Assembly (NCBI RefSeq): GCF_018904615.1
Contig: NZ_JADCNH010000037.1
Coordinates: 1-42,139, forward strand
DNA length: 42,139 bases
Source of the DNA: Verticiella alkaliphila
GTDB taxonomy: Bacteria; Pseudomonadota; Gammaproteobacteria; Burkholderiales; Burkholderiaceae_B
Direction of reading: 5' to 3'
Of the stretch, positions 8,785 through 17,070 are shown in pieces. The number at the start of each line of letters is the position of its first letter. The first letter of the stretch is position 1. The notes beneath the pieces were generated by a model. The model was not told where the DNA came from. It saw only the letters and a program-made list of their open reading frames with translations, and did not search any database. A program made the position numbers and the translations under genes.

Positions 8785-9003
8785 TCAGCGCGATGGCAGA
8801 CTGTGCAGTTGAGCAGTCGCAGCAGGCAAAGCGCCACCCAGAGCGGGAGCGTCCGTCCCCTCAATGCGGGTGATGCCCGCGCTCCAGACCACCGAATACT
8901 GGCCAAGATGACGCTTTCTCTCCAGTGCGCCAGCGATGGCCCGCTCGAGTGAGGTAAGAATTGCCTGACCAGTGGCTGAGGACGGAACGACGGGAGAGGT
9001 CAT
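8785..9003 (-). CDS. small protein coupled to zeta-toxin-like kinase (candidate partner or antitoxin)
   Basis: A 72-residue protein whose ATG overlaps the stop codon of the zeta-like gene (ATGA), so translation is coupled. The core [20 protein letters not shown] followed by VVW resembles small proteins often found beside chromosomal zeta-like kinases, which carry an amphipathic helix rich in Glu/Arg and then a short VVW/I strand pair. It is not an epsilon antitoxin by sequence. Coupling and conservation of the pairing suggest it binds or controls the kinase; that role is inference. It falls below the length many gene callers trust. Confidence 0.65.
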   Translation of the reverse strand: MTSPVVPSSATGQAILTSLERAIAGALERKRHLGQYSVVWSAGITRIEGTDAPALGGALPAATAQLHSLPSR

Positions 9004-9578
9004 GTCGGGCTCTGCGATGCCGCGAGCAGGAGTTGGTAGAAGGCCGGCTGCAGGATGTGCCGGTTCTCGCCCTGCTGCTCGAACACCGGCTCGGGGTGTT
9101 CGCCACCATTGAAAATGCAATGGCACTGGGTCACAGCATAACTGAAATGCTCGAGAAGATTGACCAGACTTCGGCTGAACCGGCGCTCGATGTCGTGCTG
9201 TGGAACATCGTGCCCACCATGGGCCACGCGCTCGGCCACTCGCAACCGCGACATCTCGCGGCTCGGCAGCGCGAGATACACCATCTCCACACGCCAGCCC
9301 GCTTCACGAAGGCGCTGGACCAGGCGCAGATAGCCACGTCCGGCGAGCGTGGTTTCAAAGGCGAAATCCTCGCGCCCAGCAACGCACCTCGCGAGCGCAT
9401 GCAGAAACACCCGGCTGGCGCTGTGCTGAGCGCGTGCGGGAGCGAGTGGAGACAGACCCGCGGCGATGAGATCGGCGTTCAGGTATTGATGGCACTTTGC
9501 CACCTCAGGCAGGAAATCCAACGCAAACGTCGTTTTTCCTGCCCCGTTCGGGCCGGCGATGATCCAGCAGGTCGGCAT
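9000..9578 (-). CDS. zeta toxin-family P-loop kinase
   Basis: A 192-residue P-loop ATPase. Walker A is GPNGAGKTT (about residues 10-18). The zeta-type substrate segment [12 protein letters not shown] and the [10 protein letters not shown] motif follow. The C-terminal half has [20 protein letters not shown] with [10 protein letters not shown], which matches the lid-arginine and GGHxVP region of chromosomal zeta-like proteins. Classical zeta toxins phosphorylate UDP-N-acetylglucosamine and block wall synthesis; the short chromosomal group has no established substrate. I chose the ATG at 9578 because it places the P-loop ten residues in, as in relatives. The downstream 72-residue gene overlaps its stop. 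No epsilon antitoxin gene lies upstream. Confidence 0.82.
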   Translation of the reverse strand: MPTCWIIAGPNGAGKTTFALDFLPEVAKCHQYLNADLIAAGLSPLAPARAQHSASRVFLHALARCVAGREDFAFETTLAGRGYLRLVQRLREAGWRVEMVYLALPSREMSRLRVAERVAHGGHDVPQHDIERRFSRSLVNLLEHFSYAVTQCHCIFNGGEHPEPVFEQQGENRHILQPAFYQLLLAASQSPT

Positions 9579-9683
9579 GCGACAGCGTGGGTGGGTCAGA
9601 GGAAGATCGAGCCTAGCACACGCCACCCATGGGCATGCCCCTTGCGCGCATGGAGCCATCTGCCACCAGACGATGGAACGCCC

Positions 9684-10073
9684 ATGAAGACGACCACACC
9701 TTGGCGCGCGCTGCTTGCCGCCGCCCTGATGACGCTCGGTGCCGCCGCCACGGCCGGTGAGGCGCCGGACGGTAGTGCTGCCACCCCCGGCCCGGGCGAA
9801 TCGCGTCAGGCCAATCCCGGCGGCACCACGGAAGGCGTGAATCCTGCCGCCGCGCCGGCTGGCAAGGGGATGGGCGGTAGCGCAGGCAGCACCGGCGGCG
9901 CAGGCGAGCGCGCCCAGGGCGCCCTCGGCAGCACGCGGGAGTCGCCCAGTGGCGGCAGTACCGGCATCACCCCGCGCGAGGCCGAAGCCATGGCCGAAGG
10001 CGCCCAGAAGACGCCCACGCCTCCCCCGGGTGCGACCCAGGGCGCTGGCGCAGACGCCGCCCCCAAGCGCTGA
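9684..10073 (+). CDS. exported Gly/Ala/Pro-rich low-complexity protein
   Basis: A 129-residue protein starting with a clean signal peptide ([20 protein letters not shown], cleavage probably after ATAG or nearby). The mature part is almost entirely Gly, Ala, Ser, Pro and Thr, with stretches such as [20 protein letters not shown], and has no cysteines and no membrane segment. It should be disordered in the periplasm or at the surface. No family is recognisable. GGA lies about eight bases before the ATG. It diverges from the zeta-like gene and converges on the drug exporter, so it has no operon partner. Confidence 0.6.
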   Translation: MKTTTPWRALLAAALMTLGAAATAGEAPDGSAATPGPGESRQANPGGTTEGVNPAAAPAGKGMGGSAGSTGGAGERAQGALGSTRESPSGGSTGITPREAEAMAEGAQKTPTPPPGATQGAGADAAPKR

Positions 10074-10098
10074 AGCTCAACCCAGACCGCGGGCGGCG

Positions 10099-11619
10099 TC
10101 AGTGCCCGCCACCGCCCACGGGCAGATGACGCAGCAGCACACGCGCGCCGAGGGCGGTGGCAAGGGCAATGGCAGCACCCACCGCTGCGTTGGCGTGCAG
10201 GGCCACGGTGAACGCGTGCCGGGCAGAAGCCAACACCGTATCGCCACCCGTGCCCAGCGTGGAAGCCAGCGCGAGGGCTCCACTGAGCGTTTCTGCAGCC
10301 TGCGCTGCGGCAGCCGGCGGCAATGACGCCAGGACATCGCCCATCTGCCAGCGATACACAGCCGCCCCCAGGCTGCCGAGAAGCGCGATCCCCAGCGCCA
10401 TGCCGAGCTCGGCGGCCGTTTCGGAAATAGCCGCCGCGGCGCCGGCGCGTTCGGGCGGCGCACTGCCCACGACGAGGTCGGTGCCCATGATCATCATCGG
10501 CATCACGCCCACGCCCATCACCACACTGCCCAGCACCGCAGGCCAGGGTGAGATCTCGCCCGCAATCGCCATGATGCCGAAACCGGCCACCGCCACGAAG
10601 AGACCGCGGGAGACCAACACCGCCGGGCGCAGGCGGCGGGCCAGCACCGGCACGACTGCCGCCCCGGCCACCTGAACCAACGCCGCCGGCAGCATGACGA
10701 CGCCGGCGCGCAAGGGGGTGAGCCCGATCACGCCCTGCAGATACTGATAGATCATGAGCCAGGTGCCCGACAGGGCGACCAGCGTCAGCAGCACGGCGCA
10801 GACGGACGCCGTGAAGGCGCGGTTGGCGAACAGATCGAGATCGAGCATCGGATCGGCCAGGCGGCGTTGACGACGCACGAACACCCAGCCCAGCAGCAAC
10901 GCGGCCACAAGCGCCACCAACGCGGCGAGCGATCCTCCATGGCGGGCCGCATCCTTCAGGGCGTAGATCCCGCTCAACATCACCGCCACGGACAGCAAGG
11001 CGCTGCGCACGTCTAGCCGGCCCGCCTGCGTATCGCGGAACTCGGGCAGCACGATCGGGCCTGCGATCAGCAGCAGCACCATGACCGGCACGCCCAGCAA
11101 GAACACGGCGCCCCACGAGAACACGGCCAGAATGGCCCCACCCACCAGCGGCCCGATGGCACTGCCCACGATGAAGCCCGTCATCCACACCGTGATGGCG
11201 AGCGTACGTTCGTCATCGCGCCGGAACATGTTGCGGATGAGCGATAACGTGGATGGCATCAACGTGGCCCCTGCCACGCCGAGCAACGCACGCGCGACGA
11301 TCAGGGCCGTTGCGCTGTGGGCATACGCGGCAAGGATCGAGGCAAGGCCGAATGCCACGGCCCCGGTCAACAGCAGACGCCGACGACCGATGCGGTCGCC
11401 CAGCGTCCCCATGGTGACCAGGAACCCGGCAATCATGAACCCGTAGATGTCGAGGATCCACAGCAGCTGCGCGCTGGTGGGTTTGAGATCGGCCGCCAGC
11501 AGCGGTACGGCCAGATGCAGGACGGTCATGTCCAGTGCCAACAGGATCGTGGGCAACACGAGGACAGCCAGACCCCACCACTCACGACGTGTTGCTCGAG
11601 GGATCGGGGTTTCAGACAT
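10099..11619 (-). CDS. MFS transporter, DHA2 family, SmvA-like
   Basis: A 506-residue 14-helix drug:H+ antiporter. Family motifs: LALDMTVLHLAVPLLAADL in helix 1, WILDIYGFMIAGF in helix 2, GTLGDRIGRRRLLL (motif A) and the helix-5 antiporter motif around GPLVGGAI. Overall it resembles SmvA (methyl viologen and cationic biocide export) more than EmrB. The ATG at 11619 has GGAG six bases upstream, which decides the start against a much longer frame. Relatives are often controlled by a divergent TetR repressor (SmvR); none is present here. The gene stands alone and faces a 444-base gene-free stretch. The substrate is inferred only by similarity. Confidence 0.87.
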   Translation of the reverse strand: MSETPIPRATRREWWGLAVLVLPTILLALDMTVLHLAVPLLAADLKPTSAQLLWILDIYGFMIAGFLVTMGTLGDRIGRRRLLLTGAVAFGLASILAAYAHSATALIVARALLGVAGATLMPSTLSLIRNMFRRDDERTLAITVWMTGFIVGSAIGPLVGGAILAVFSWGAVFLLGVPVMVLLLIAGPIVLPEFRDTQAGRLDVRSALLSVAVMLSGIYALKDAARHGGSLAALVALVAALLLGWVFVRRQRRLADPMLDLDLFANRAFTASVCAVLLTLVALSGTWLMIYQYLQGVIGLTPLRAGVVMLPAALVQVAGAAVVPVLARRLRPAVLVSRGLFVAVAGFGIMAIAGEISPWPAVLGSVVMGVGVMPMMIMGTDLVVGSAPPERAGAAAAISETAAELGMALGIALLGSLGAAVYRWQMGDVLASLPPAAAAQAAETLSGALALASTLGTGGDTVLASARHAFTVALHANAAVGAAIALATALGARVLLRHLPVGGGGH

Positions 11620-12063
11620 GACAGACTCCAGACAGCGCATTCGGGCAGTGCCCGCGGGAGGGCGATTGTAGGGCCAAGTGCCGACCGGTCCGTGACAGCG
11701 GGGCGTCCCGGGTCGAGAGCGCCTCATTCTCGCCAGGCCTGCAATTCCTGCCATCGGGTGTTCCCGCCAGCCGGCCCGTTGCGTCACCTGCGGAACACGA
11801 AACGCCCCCCGACAACATTCGTAGCGTCTCTTACCTCTCGGTACGCCACCGTGGAGCAAACGCTGCGCAAAACCCCCACACGCTTCAAGGCGGTTACAAC
11901 ATCCCGTTGCATGAACCTTTCATTTCGCTTGCAATGGCTGCGAATGACGGAAGATGCGAACACATTCACCGGAGATCACGGCGAACGTGGAACACCCTTT
12001 GCGGAAGCTCTCCCCGACGGATGCCACTTCAGGTTCCCGCACTGCTGACAGGAGATCTGCCCT
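11620..12063 (+). other. gene-free divergent promoter region
   Basis: 444 bases between the drug exporter (minus) and the PRC-barrel gene (plus). Frames here lack ribosome sites and recognisable protein. The part nearest the PRC gene (11880-11960) is AT-richer than its surroundings; a weak pair TTGCAT (11907-11912) and TGCAAT (11930-11935), spaced 17 bases, could be a promoter for it. No riboswitch or inverted repeat stands out. Confidence 0.4.
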
Positions 12064-12657
12064 ATGCAACGTACCGCCCTCGCCTTCGTGCTCTCCGCCG
12101 CTTTCGCCGCTCCGGTGGCCCTCGCGCAGACCGCAGACCCGGCCATGAATGCCCCCGCCGGCCAAGCCGCACCGGCCGCCACCACCAATGCCGCGGGCAC
12201 GCCCGCCGCCAATCAGGCTGCTAATCAAGCCGGTGAGTGGAGCGCCGAAGAGCGCCAGCAAGCCACGACCCGTCTGGGCGTTGGCAGCGATGCCCCGGAC
12301 CGTGATGCCGCGCAAAAGCGCCAGGTGGCCGTGAGCGACCTGAACGGCATGGACGTCTACAACACCCAAGGTGAAGAGATCGGCTCGGTGAGCGACGTTG
12401 TCGCTGACGCCAGCGATTCGCACTTCATCGTGATCGGTCAAGGCGGGTTCTTCGGCATCGGTGAAGACCGCGCCGCCCTGCCGCTGGACCGCTTCTGGAT
12501 TCAGGATGACCGCCTCGTCGTGGCTGGTGTGACCGAAGACGACATCGGCAACCTGGGCGACGTGCGCACGGGCGACGATGAAGCCTACTCGTCGGTCGAC
12601 AACGACACACAAGCCGAAGTGGCCGTCTGGGAAGGCGAACTGCCCGACGCGGCCTGA
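12064..12657 (+). CDS. exported PRC-barrel domain protein
   Basis: A 197-residue protein with a signal peptide (about residues 1-22, cleavage after VALAQ or just before). An Ala/Asn/Gln-rich linker (about 25-60) leads to a PRC-barrel-like domain (about 80-160: VAVSDLNGMDVYNTQGEEIG, SVSDVVADA, FIVIGQGGFFGIGEDRAALP). The acidic C-terminus ends DNDTQAEVAVWEGELPDAA. PRC barrels in exported proteins of this type are often stress-associated and bind ligands or other proteins; no function can be given. AGGAG ten bases before the ATG is a good ribosome site. It is transcribed alone and ends at a strong terminator. The very negative mature protein differs from its neighbours. Confidence 0.82.
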   Translation: MQRTALAFVLSAAFAAPVALAQTADPAMNAPAGQAAPAATTNAAGTPAANQAANQAGEWSAEERQQATTRLGVGSDAPDRDAAQKRQVAVSDLNGMDVYNTQGEEIGSVSDVVADASDSHFIVIGQGGFFGIGEDRAALPLDRFWIQDDRLVVAGVTEDDIGNLGDVRTGDDEAYSSVDNDTQAEVAVWEGELPDAA

Positions 12658-12665
12658 AACGCAGA

Positions 12666-12689
12666 TCGCGAGCGTCCTGACGCTCGCGA
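12666..12689 (+). repeat. perfect 10-bp inverted repeat after the PRC-barrel gene
   Basis: TCGCGAGCGT, loop CCTG, then ACGCTCGCGA. It forms a strong GC hairpin nine bases after the stop but lacks a T run. It probably stabilises the 3' end or helps termination together with the true terminator 50 bases later. Confidence 0.55.
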
Positions 12690-12737
12690 GCTATGAGCAG
12701 ATCGGCGTAGCCTGGGGGGCGCCGTCTGCATCATCGG

Positions 12738-12765
12738 AAAGGCCGGACAATGTCCGGCCTTTTTT
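12738..12765 (+). terminator. Rho-independent terminator
   Basis: GGCCGGAC (12741-12748) pairs with GTCCGGCC (12752-12759) around a three-base loop, extended by A-T pairs, and is followed by six T (12760-12765). It ends the PRC-barrel transcript just ahead of the catalase-family gene. Confidence 0.9.
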
Positions 12766-12814
12766 GCATGACGGCATGGCGATTGCTCAACGGTGGCACC
12801 TCACGGAGCCCGCC

Positions 12815-13918
12815 ATGCCCACCCTATCCATCCAGCCCCTGGCCTTTCGTCCCGAGTTCGAACAGATCCCAGAGGACGAGGGCAAGACCACCGAAGAATT
12901 GATCGCTGCCCTGCGCCGCATCCTCGAGACCACGGCCTCTGACGAAGGGCGTGGCCTGCGCGCCGTGCATGCCAAGAGCCATGGCGTGGTGACAGGCGAA
13001 CTCGAACCCTTGCCCGGGCTGCCCGAGGCTTTGGCCCAAGGAATCTTTGCCCAGCCCGGTCCGCATCCGGTCATCCTGCGCTTTTCCACCAACCCCGGCG
13101 ATCTGCTGCCGGATACGGTGTCCACCCCACGCGGGCTGGCGATCAAGATTCTCGGCGTCGCGGGTGAGCGTCTGCCCGGCAGCGAGGGCGACACCACGCA
13201 GGATTTCGTGCTCGTCAACGCGCCAGCCTTCGCGGCACCGACACCGAAGAAGTTCCTGGGCAACCTCAAGCTCCTGGCGGGCACCACGGATAAGGCGCCG
13301 CGCGCCAAGGCGGTGCTGTCGGCCGTCCTGCGTGGCGTCGAATCTGCCGTGGAAGCGGTGGGCGGCGAAAGCGCCACCCTGAAGAACCTCGGCGGCCATC
13401 CGCCCACGCACATCCTCGGCGAGACCTTCTACTCCGCCGTGCCGATGCGTCACGGCCCTTACTACGCCAAGCTCAGCATCGCCCCCGTGGATCCGGCGTT
13501 GGTGGCACTGACCGACCAGAAGATCGACCTGGCCGGACGGCCCGATGCGTTGCGTGAAGAGGTCGATGCGCACATGGCCCGCCACGGCGGGGTATGGGAA
13601 GTGCGCGTGCAGCTTGCGACCGACATCGAACGCATGCCCATCGAGGATGCCTCCGTGGTCTGGCCCGAGGACGTGAGTCCGTACGTGGCAGTGGCGCGCA
13701 TCACGGTGCCGTCCCAGCCGAGCTGGACGCCGGCCCGTGCCAAGGCACTGGACGAAGGCCTGGCGTTCAGCCCGTGGCATGGCGTGGCCGAGCATCGCCC
13801 CCTGGGCGGCATCATGCGCACGCGCAAGCCTGCCTACGCGATGTCCTCGGCCTTCCGTGGCCAACGCAACGGCTGTCCGATGCACGAGCCGCGCGATCAG
13901 GTGCCTCTGTCGGAATGA
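12815..13918 (+). CDS. catalase-family haem protein (SrpA-like)
   Basis: A 367-residue member of the short catalase-related family, without the catalase C-terminal and flavodoxin regions (true monofunctional catalases exceed 470 residues). The distal histidine is in AKSHGVV (His56), the haem-facing segment is VILRFSTNPGDLLPDTVSTP, followed by FVLVNAPAF. The proximal haem ligand motif RxxxY is RKPAY (Arg337, Tyr341) followed by SSAFRGQRNG. Such proteins have peroxidase or hydroperoxide-converting activity and usually weak catalase activity. No signal peptide, so it is cytoplasmic. GGAG lies about seven bases before ATG 12815, which decides the start. It is followed 61 bases later by a DUF3182 gene and a hydrolase, probably one transcript. 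Confidence 0.85.
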   Translation: MPTLSIQPLAFRPEFEQIPEDEGKTTEELIAALRRILETTASDEGRGLRAVHAKSHGVVTGELEPLPGLPEALAQGIFAQPGPHPVILRFSTNPGDLLPDTVSTPRGLAIKILGVAGERLPGSEGDTTQDFVLVNAPAFAAPTPKKFLGNLKLLAGTTDKAPRAKAVLSAVLRGVESAVEAVGGESATLKNLGGHPPTHILGETFYSAVPMRHGPYYAKLSIAPVDPALVALTDQKIDLAGRPDALREEVDAHMARHGGVWEVRVQLATDIERMPIEDASVVWPEDVSPYVAVARITVPSQPSWTPARAKALDEGLAFSPWHGVAEHRPLGGIMRTRKPAYAMSSAFRGQRNGCPMHEPRDQVPLSE

Positions 13919-13979
13919 GCGGCCTGGGACCGAATCTCGCTGAGGCCTTTCGCTCGCCCGTTCACGCCTGAGGCCCGCC

Positions 13980-15125
13980 ATGATGACGCCGCCCGTGTCC
14001 ATCGGCAGTACCGTCCTGCATTCCCTGCGGCCCCGAGAGTCTGCCCACGAACGGGCCACGCATGCGAGCGTGGCCCAGCGTCTGGGCGCCTTGCTCGGCC
14101 TCGCGTGGGCCGGTGATTTCACGCCTGGGGCCATCTACGCCGCCCCTCGTTACCTCGTGCCGAGCGACACTCTCGTCGGTGCAGAACAGGCGCACGCACT
14201 GGGCGTGCGCAGCGAATCGGACTTCTTCGGCGGGCTCGTGCCCCATCCCTTTGTCGCGACCAAAGCCATCACGCATCCCCTCCTGCATGCCGAGGCCCAG
14301 GCGCCGGAGGGATGGAATCCCGCTTTTGCCGAAGCGGTACAGGAGAGCGTTCTGCGCGGATTCACGGCCTTCAGCCTGGCGGATGCTCGACAGGCTGGAC
14401 AGCGTCTGCTGGCACTGGGTCCGGTGCGCCTCAAACCTGTCCGTGCCACGGCCGGCCGCGGTCAGGTGCGGATCGAGAACGCGCAGGGACTCGACGCCGC
14501 CCTCGCGCAGCTCGATGCCGCCGAGCTCGCCGTGTTTGGGGTCGTGCTGGAAGAGAACCTCGAGGCGGTGGCTACCTATAGCGTCGGCCAGGTGCGCGTT
14601 GGCGGTCAGATCGCGAGCTACTACGGCACGCAGCGCCTCACGCGCGACAACCGTGGCGAGGAAGTCTATGGCGGCTCCACGCTCACCGTGGCGCGAGGCG
14701 GATTTGCCGAACTGTGCCGCCTGATGCTGCCAGTCCATGCCCGAGAAGCCATTGCCCAGGCCCAACGGTACGACGCCGCGGCGGACGCCGCCTATCCTGG
14801 TCTTCTCGCCTCGCGGCGCAACTACGACACGGTGGTCGGCCAGGACGCCGCAGGCCGGCGCCGCAGCGGCGTGCTCGAGCAGTCCTGGCGGATCGGCGGG
14901 GCGAGCGGCGCGGAGGCCCTGGCTTTGCAGACGCTGGCCCAGCATCCGGACGTGCGCAGCGTGCGCGCCGCCACGGTCGAGGTCTACGGCACCGACGCAC
15001 GGCCTCCTGAGGGTGCCAGTGTCCACTATCACGGCGACGACGACGAGGTGGGCCCCATCCTCAAGTACGCCTGCCTCGATCCCTCCGGCCCCGGGGACAG
15101 CCCCCTTTCCGACGCACGCCCATGA
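13980..15125 (+). CDS. DUF3182 family protein, ATP-grasp-like
   Basis: A 381-residue soluble protein that I recognise as DUF3182, a family of unknown role. Reading it for folds, the middle and end look like an ATP-grasp enzyme: RLKPVRATAGRGQV (Lys near a Gly-rich loop), VVLEENLEAVATYSVGQV (the hinge acidic segment) and, near the C-terminus, NYDTVVGQDAAGRRRSG then VLEQSWRIGGASG, which parallels the metal-binding E-x-N-x-R segment of ATP-grasps with Ser in place of Asn. If right, it would activate a carboxylate with ATP and join it to an amine or thiol. The stop overlaps the start of the hydrolase gene (ATGA). The ATG at 13980 is followed directly by a second ATG at 13983; GAGG lies nine bases upstream. 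Confidence 0.75.
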   Translation: MMTPPVSIGSTVLHSLRPRESAHERATHASVAQRLGALLGLAWAGDFTPGAIYAAPRYLVPSDTLVGAEQAHALGVRSESDFFGGLVPHPFVATKAITHPLLHAEAQAPEGWNPAFAEAVQESVLRGFTAFSLADARQAGQRLLALGPVRLKPVRATAGRGQVRIENAQGLDAALAQLDAAELAVFGVVLEENLEAVATYSVGQVRVGGQIASYYGTQRLTRDNRGEEVYGGSTLTVARGGFAELCRLMLPVHAREAIAQAQRYDAAADAAYPGLLASRRNYDTVVGQDAAGRRRSGVLEQSWRIGGASGAEALALQTLAQHPDVRSVRAATVEVYGTDARPPEGASVHYHGDDDEVGPILKYACLDPSGPGDSPLSDARP

Positions 15126-15907
15126 CGACCCGCAGCGAATCTGTCCGCATCGCCGTCGACGACGAAGTCATCGCCGGCACCTTTCTCGAACCCAGCGCCC
15201 GCGTACCGGGCATCCTCTTCGTCCACGGCTGGGGAGGCAGTCAGCGCAACGACGTGGCCCGGGCAAAGGGCATCGCGGCACTCGGCTGCGTCTGCCTCAC
15301 GTTCGATCTGCGCGGCCACGAGCGCACGGTCGAGCAGCAGCAGGCCATCACGCGCGAACACAGCCTGCAGGATCTGCTCGCTGCCTACGACCAGCTCGTG
15401 GCCCATCCCGGCACTGACCCCAACGCGATTGCGGTGGTGGGCAGCAGCTACGGCGGCTATCTGGCCGCCATTCTCACCACGCTGCGCCCCGTGCGCTGGC
15501 TCGGCCTGCACGTGCCTGCGCTCTACCGCGACGAGGATTGGCATACGCCCAAGCGCCAGCTGGGCCGGGCCGATCTGAACGCGTATCGCCGCATGCGTCT
15601 GAACCCGGACGAGAACCGCGCGCTCGCGGCCTGCGCGGCCTTCCATGGCGACGTGCTCATCGTCGAATCCGAACACGATGACTTCGTGCCGCACACCACC
15701 ATCATGAGCTACCGCACGGCCTTTCTGAATTCGCACTCCATGACCCATCGCATCATGGATGGCGCAGATCACGCGCTCAGCACCCCGGCCATGCAGCAGC
15801 TGTATGCCGATATCCTCGTGAACTGGATCACCGAGATGATCGTGGGCGTGCGCGTGAACCAGAGTGCGATGCGCGAACTCTTCGAGCGCGACGCGAGCCG
15901 CAGCTAG
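15122..15907 (+). CDS. alpha/beta hydrolase
   Basis: A 261-residue cytoplasmic serine hydrolase of the dienelactone-hydrolase/S9-like type. The oxyanion segment is FVHGWGGSQ (about 33-41), the nucleophile elbow is GSSYGGY (Ser109), the acid is in VESEHDDFVPH and the histidine in DGADHALS. It has no signal peptide. Translation is coupled to the DUF3182 gene by a four-base overlap, so both proteins probably work on the same compound: one may build an ester or amide and the other cleave it. The substrate is unknown. Confidence 0.83.
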   Translation: MTTRSESVRIAVDDEVIAGTFLEPSARVPGILFVHGWGGSQRNDVARAKGIAALGCVCLTFDLRGHERTVEQQQAITREHSLQDLLAAYDQLVAHPGTDPNAIAVVGSSYGGYLAAILTTLRPVRWLGLHVPALYRDEDWHTPKRQLGRADLNAYRRMRLNPDENRALAACAAFHGDVLIVESEHDDFVPHTTIMSYRTAFLNSHSMTHRIMDGADHALSTPAMQQLYADILVNWITEMIVGVRVNQSAMRELFERDASRS

Positions 15908-15922
15908 GGCGGCGTGGGACGG

Positions 15923-15928
15923 TAGAAT
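15923..15928 (+). promoter_or_regulatory. possible -10 element of the lipoprotein gene
   Basis: TAGAAT 31 bases before the ATG, without a clear -35 hexamer. The same hexamer recurs in front of several genes of the window. Confidence 0.3.
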
Positions 15929-15959
15929 GCGCCGTCGACTTGCCCCCGGGAATCTCACC

Positions 15960-16745
15960 ATGTTCGCTGCGCGTCCCCTTCTCTGCGCTTCGCTTCTGGC
16001 TGCTCTGACCGCTTGCGGTGGCGGTGACGTGGACGTCCTGCCGGATCCGCCACCCGCACCGCGGCCGCAAGGCCTGTGGAATGGCTCGACCGGGGCCGGC
16101 TCCGATCTGCGGCTCCTCGTCACGGACGAGCACGTGGTATGGGGCATCTATCAGCCGGTGGGCAGCACCCAAGTTGGCTTCGTGCATGCGCCTCGCCTTA
16201 CCCTGCAGGACCAGCGCATGATCGTGCCGATCCGCGACTTCGCCCCCGGCAACACGGTGGGCAACGGCGAACTGTCGGCGGTGGTGGCCAATCGCGCGAC
16301 GTTGCGCGGACAAACGTACGACACGGGGCGCATCGTCCCGTTCCAGGCAGACTACGACGCGAGCTTCGAGACCCAGGCAAGCGACGCGGCCCTGGCGGGT
16401 AACTGGGCCGGCACGGATCGGGACGGCAATCCGGTGACCCTCACGGTCACGAGCACAGGCGCCTTCGCTGGCTCGACAACGCCCCGGGGCGGCACGGCCG
16501 CCTGCACGTTCCGTGGCAACGCACGGCACCGCGACGGGCGGGGATATTACGTCGTCAGCGTGAGCTTCGACAACACGAATGCCTGCCTGCTGCCGGGCCA
16601 GATCGTCACGGGGATCGGCCTGCGGTGGCAGACGGGAGCCGATGCCTTCCTCGGGACGGCCCTGCTGACTGGCGGGGGGGATCAGGGCGTGGCAAGTATT
16701 CTCACGCGGCAGCCGACGCCGCCTGCACCGGCGCCGGCTTCCTGA
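15960..16745 (+). CDS. putative lipoprotein
   Basis: A 261-residue exported protein with a type II signal peptide: MFAARPLLCASLLAALTACG with the lipobox LTAC, so Cys19 would be lipidated. The Gly-rich +2/+3 positions and DVDVLPDPPPAPRPQ linker follow. The mature part has two similar beta-rich halves, each beginning with a W-x-G segment (GLWNGSTGAGSDL, LAGNWAGTDRDGNPV), and two cysteines (TAACTFRGN, NACLLPGQ) that could pair. I do not recognise a family. No acidic residue at +2, so outer-membrane sorting is likely. The start at 15960 was chosen because it puts the signal peptide at the terminus. Confidence 0.7.
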   Translation: MFAARPLLCASLLAALTACGGGDVDVLPDPPPAPRPQGLWNGSTGAGSDLRLLVTDEHVVWGIYQPVGSTQVGFVHAPRLTLQDQRMIVPIRDFAPGNTVGNGELSAVVANRATLRGQTYDTGRIVPFQADYDASFETQASDAALAGNWAGTDRDGNPVTLTVTSTGAFAGSTTPRGGTAACTFRGNARHRDGRGYYVVSVSFDNTNACLLPGQIVTGIGLRWQTGADAFLGTALLTGGGDQGVASILTRQPTPPAPAPAS

Positions 16746-16773
16746 TGCGTCAGAACGCGTTCGCGGGTGTTGC

Positions 16774-16959
16774 TCAGCCTCGGCGCTGACCCGCGCCGCG
16801 TTGCCGCTGGCTCGTCTGGTCCTGGCCCGTGCCGAGCTGATCGGCGTGCCCATCCTTCTTGCTGCGGTTCTGCGTACTGCCGTGACTTTGCTGTTCCTCG
16901 CGCGTCGTATCGTCGTCCTGGCGACTCGTGCCTTCCTGCGGCTGCGTCTTCGTGCTCAT
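16774..16959 (-). CDS. small disordered hydrophilic protein
   Basis: A 61-residue protein beginning MSTKTQPQEGTSRQDDDTT and ending in a basic RQRGAGQRRG. It is composed almost only of Gln, Thr, Ser, Gly, Asp, Glu, Lys and Arg, has no hydrophobic core and must be unfolded alone. An ideal AAGGAG stands five bases before the ATG, the best ribosome site nearby, and this is why I accept the gene. It lies alone between the lipoprotein gene (convergent) and a divergent MFS gene. Small proteins of this composition are often stress- or desiccation-induced; that is inference, and no family is recognised. Confidence 0.6.
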   Translation of the reverse strand: MSTKTQPQEGTSRQDDDTTREEQQSHGSTQNRSKKDGHADQLGTGQDQTSQRQRGAGQRRG

Positions 16960-17036
16960 GGCTGGCTCCTTGTGAAGTAGGCTAGCCAGCCTGGCGGCGC
17001 AACGTGCATGCCTGCACCCCCAGGACTCGCCCGGCG

Positions 17037-17042
17037 TAGAAT
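17037..17042 (+). promoter_or_regulatory. possible -10 element of the MFS gene
   Basis: TAGAAT 28 bases before ATG 17071. It lies inside the longer frame starting at 17008 and so argues for the later start. No good -35 is visible. Confidence 0.3.
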
Positions 17043-17070
17043 CGCCTTCGCCTCGTCTTTCCTTGTTGCG

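Noticed and set aside
11620-12063. Short frames in the region before the PRC-barrel gene
   Set aside because: They lack ribosome sites and any protein character; treated as a promoter region.
12666-12689. Hairpin as a terminator of the PRC-barrel gene
   Set aside because: No T run; the hairpin with six T at 12738-12765 is the better terminator.
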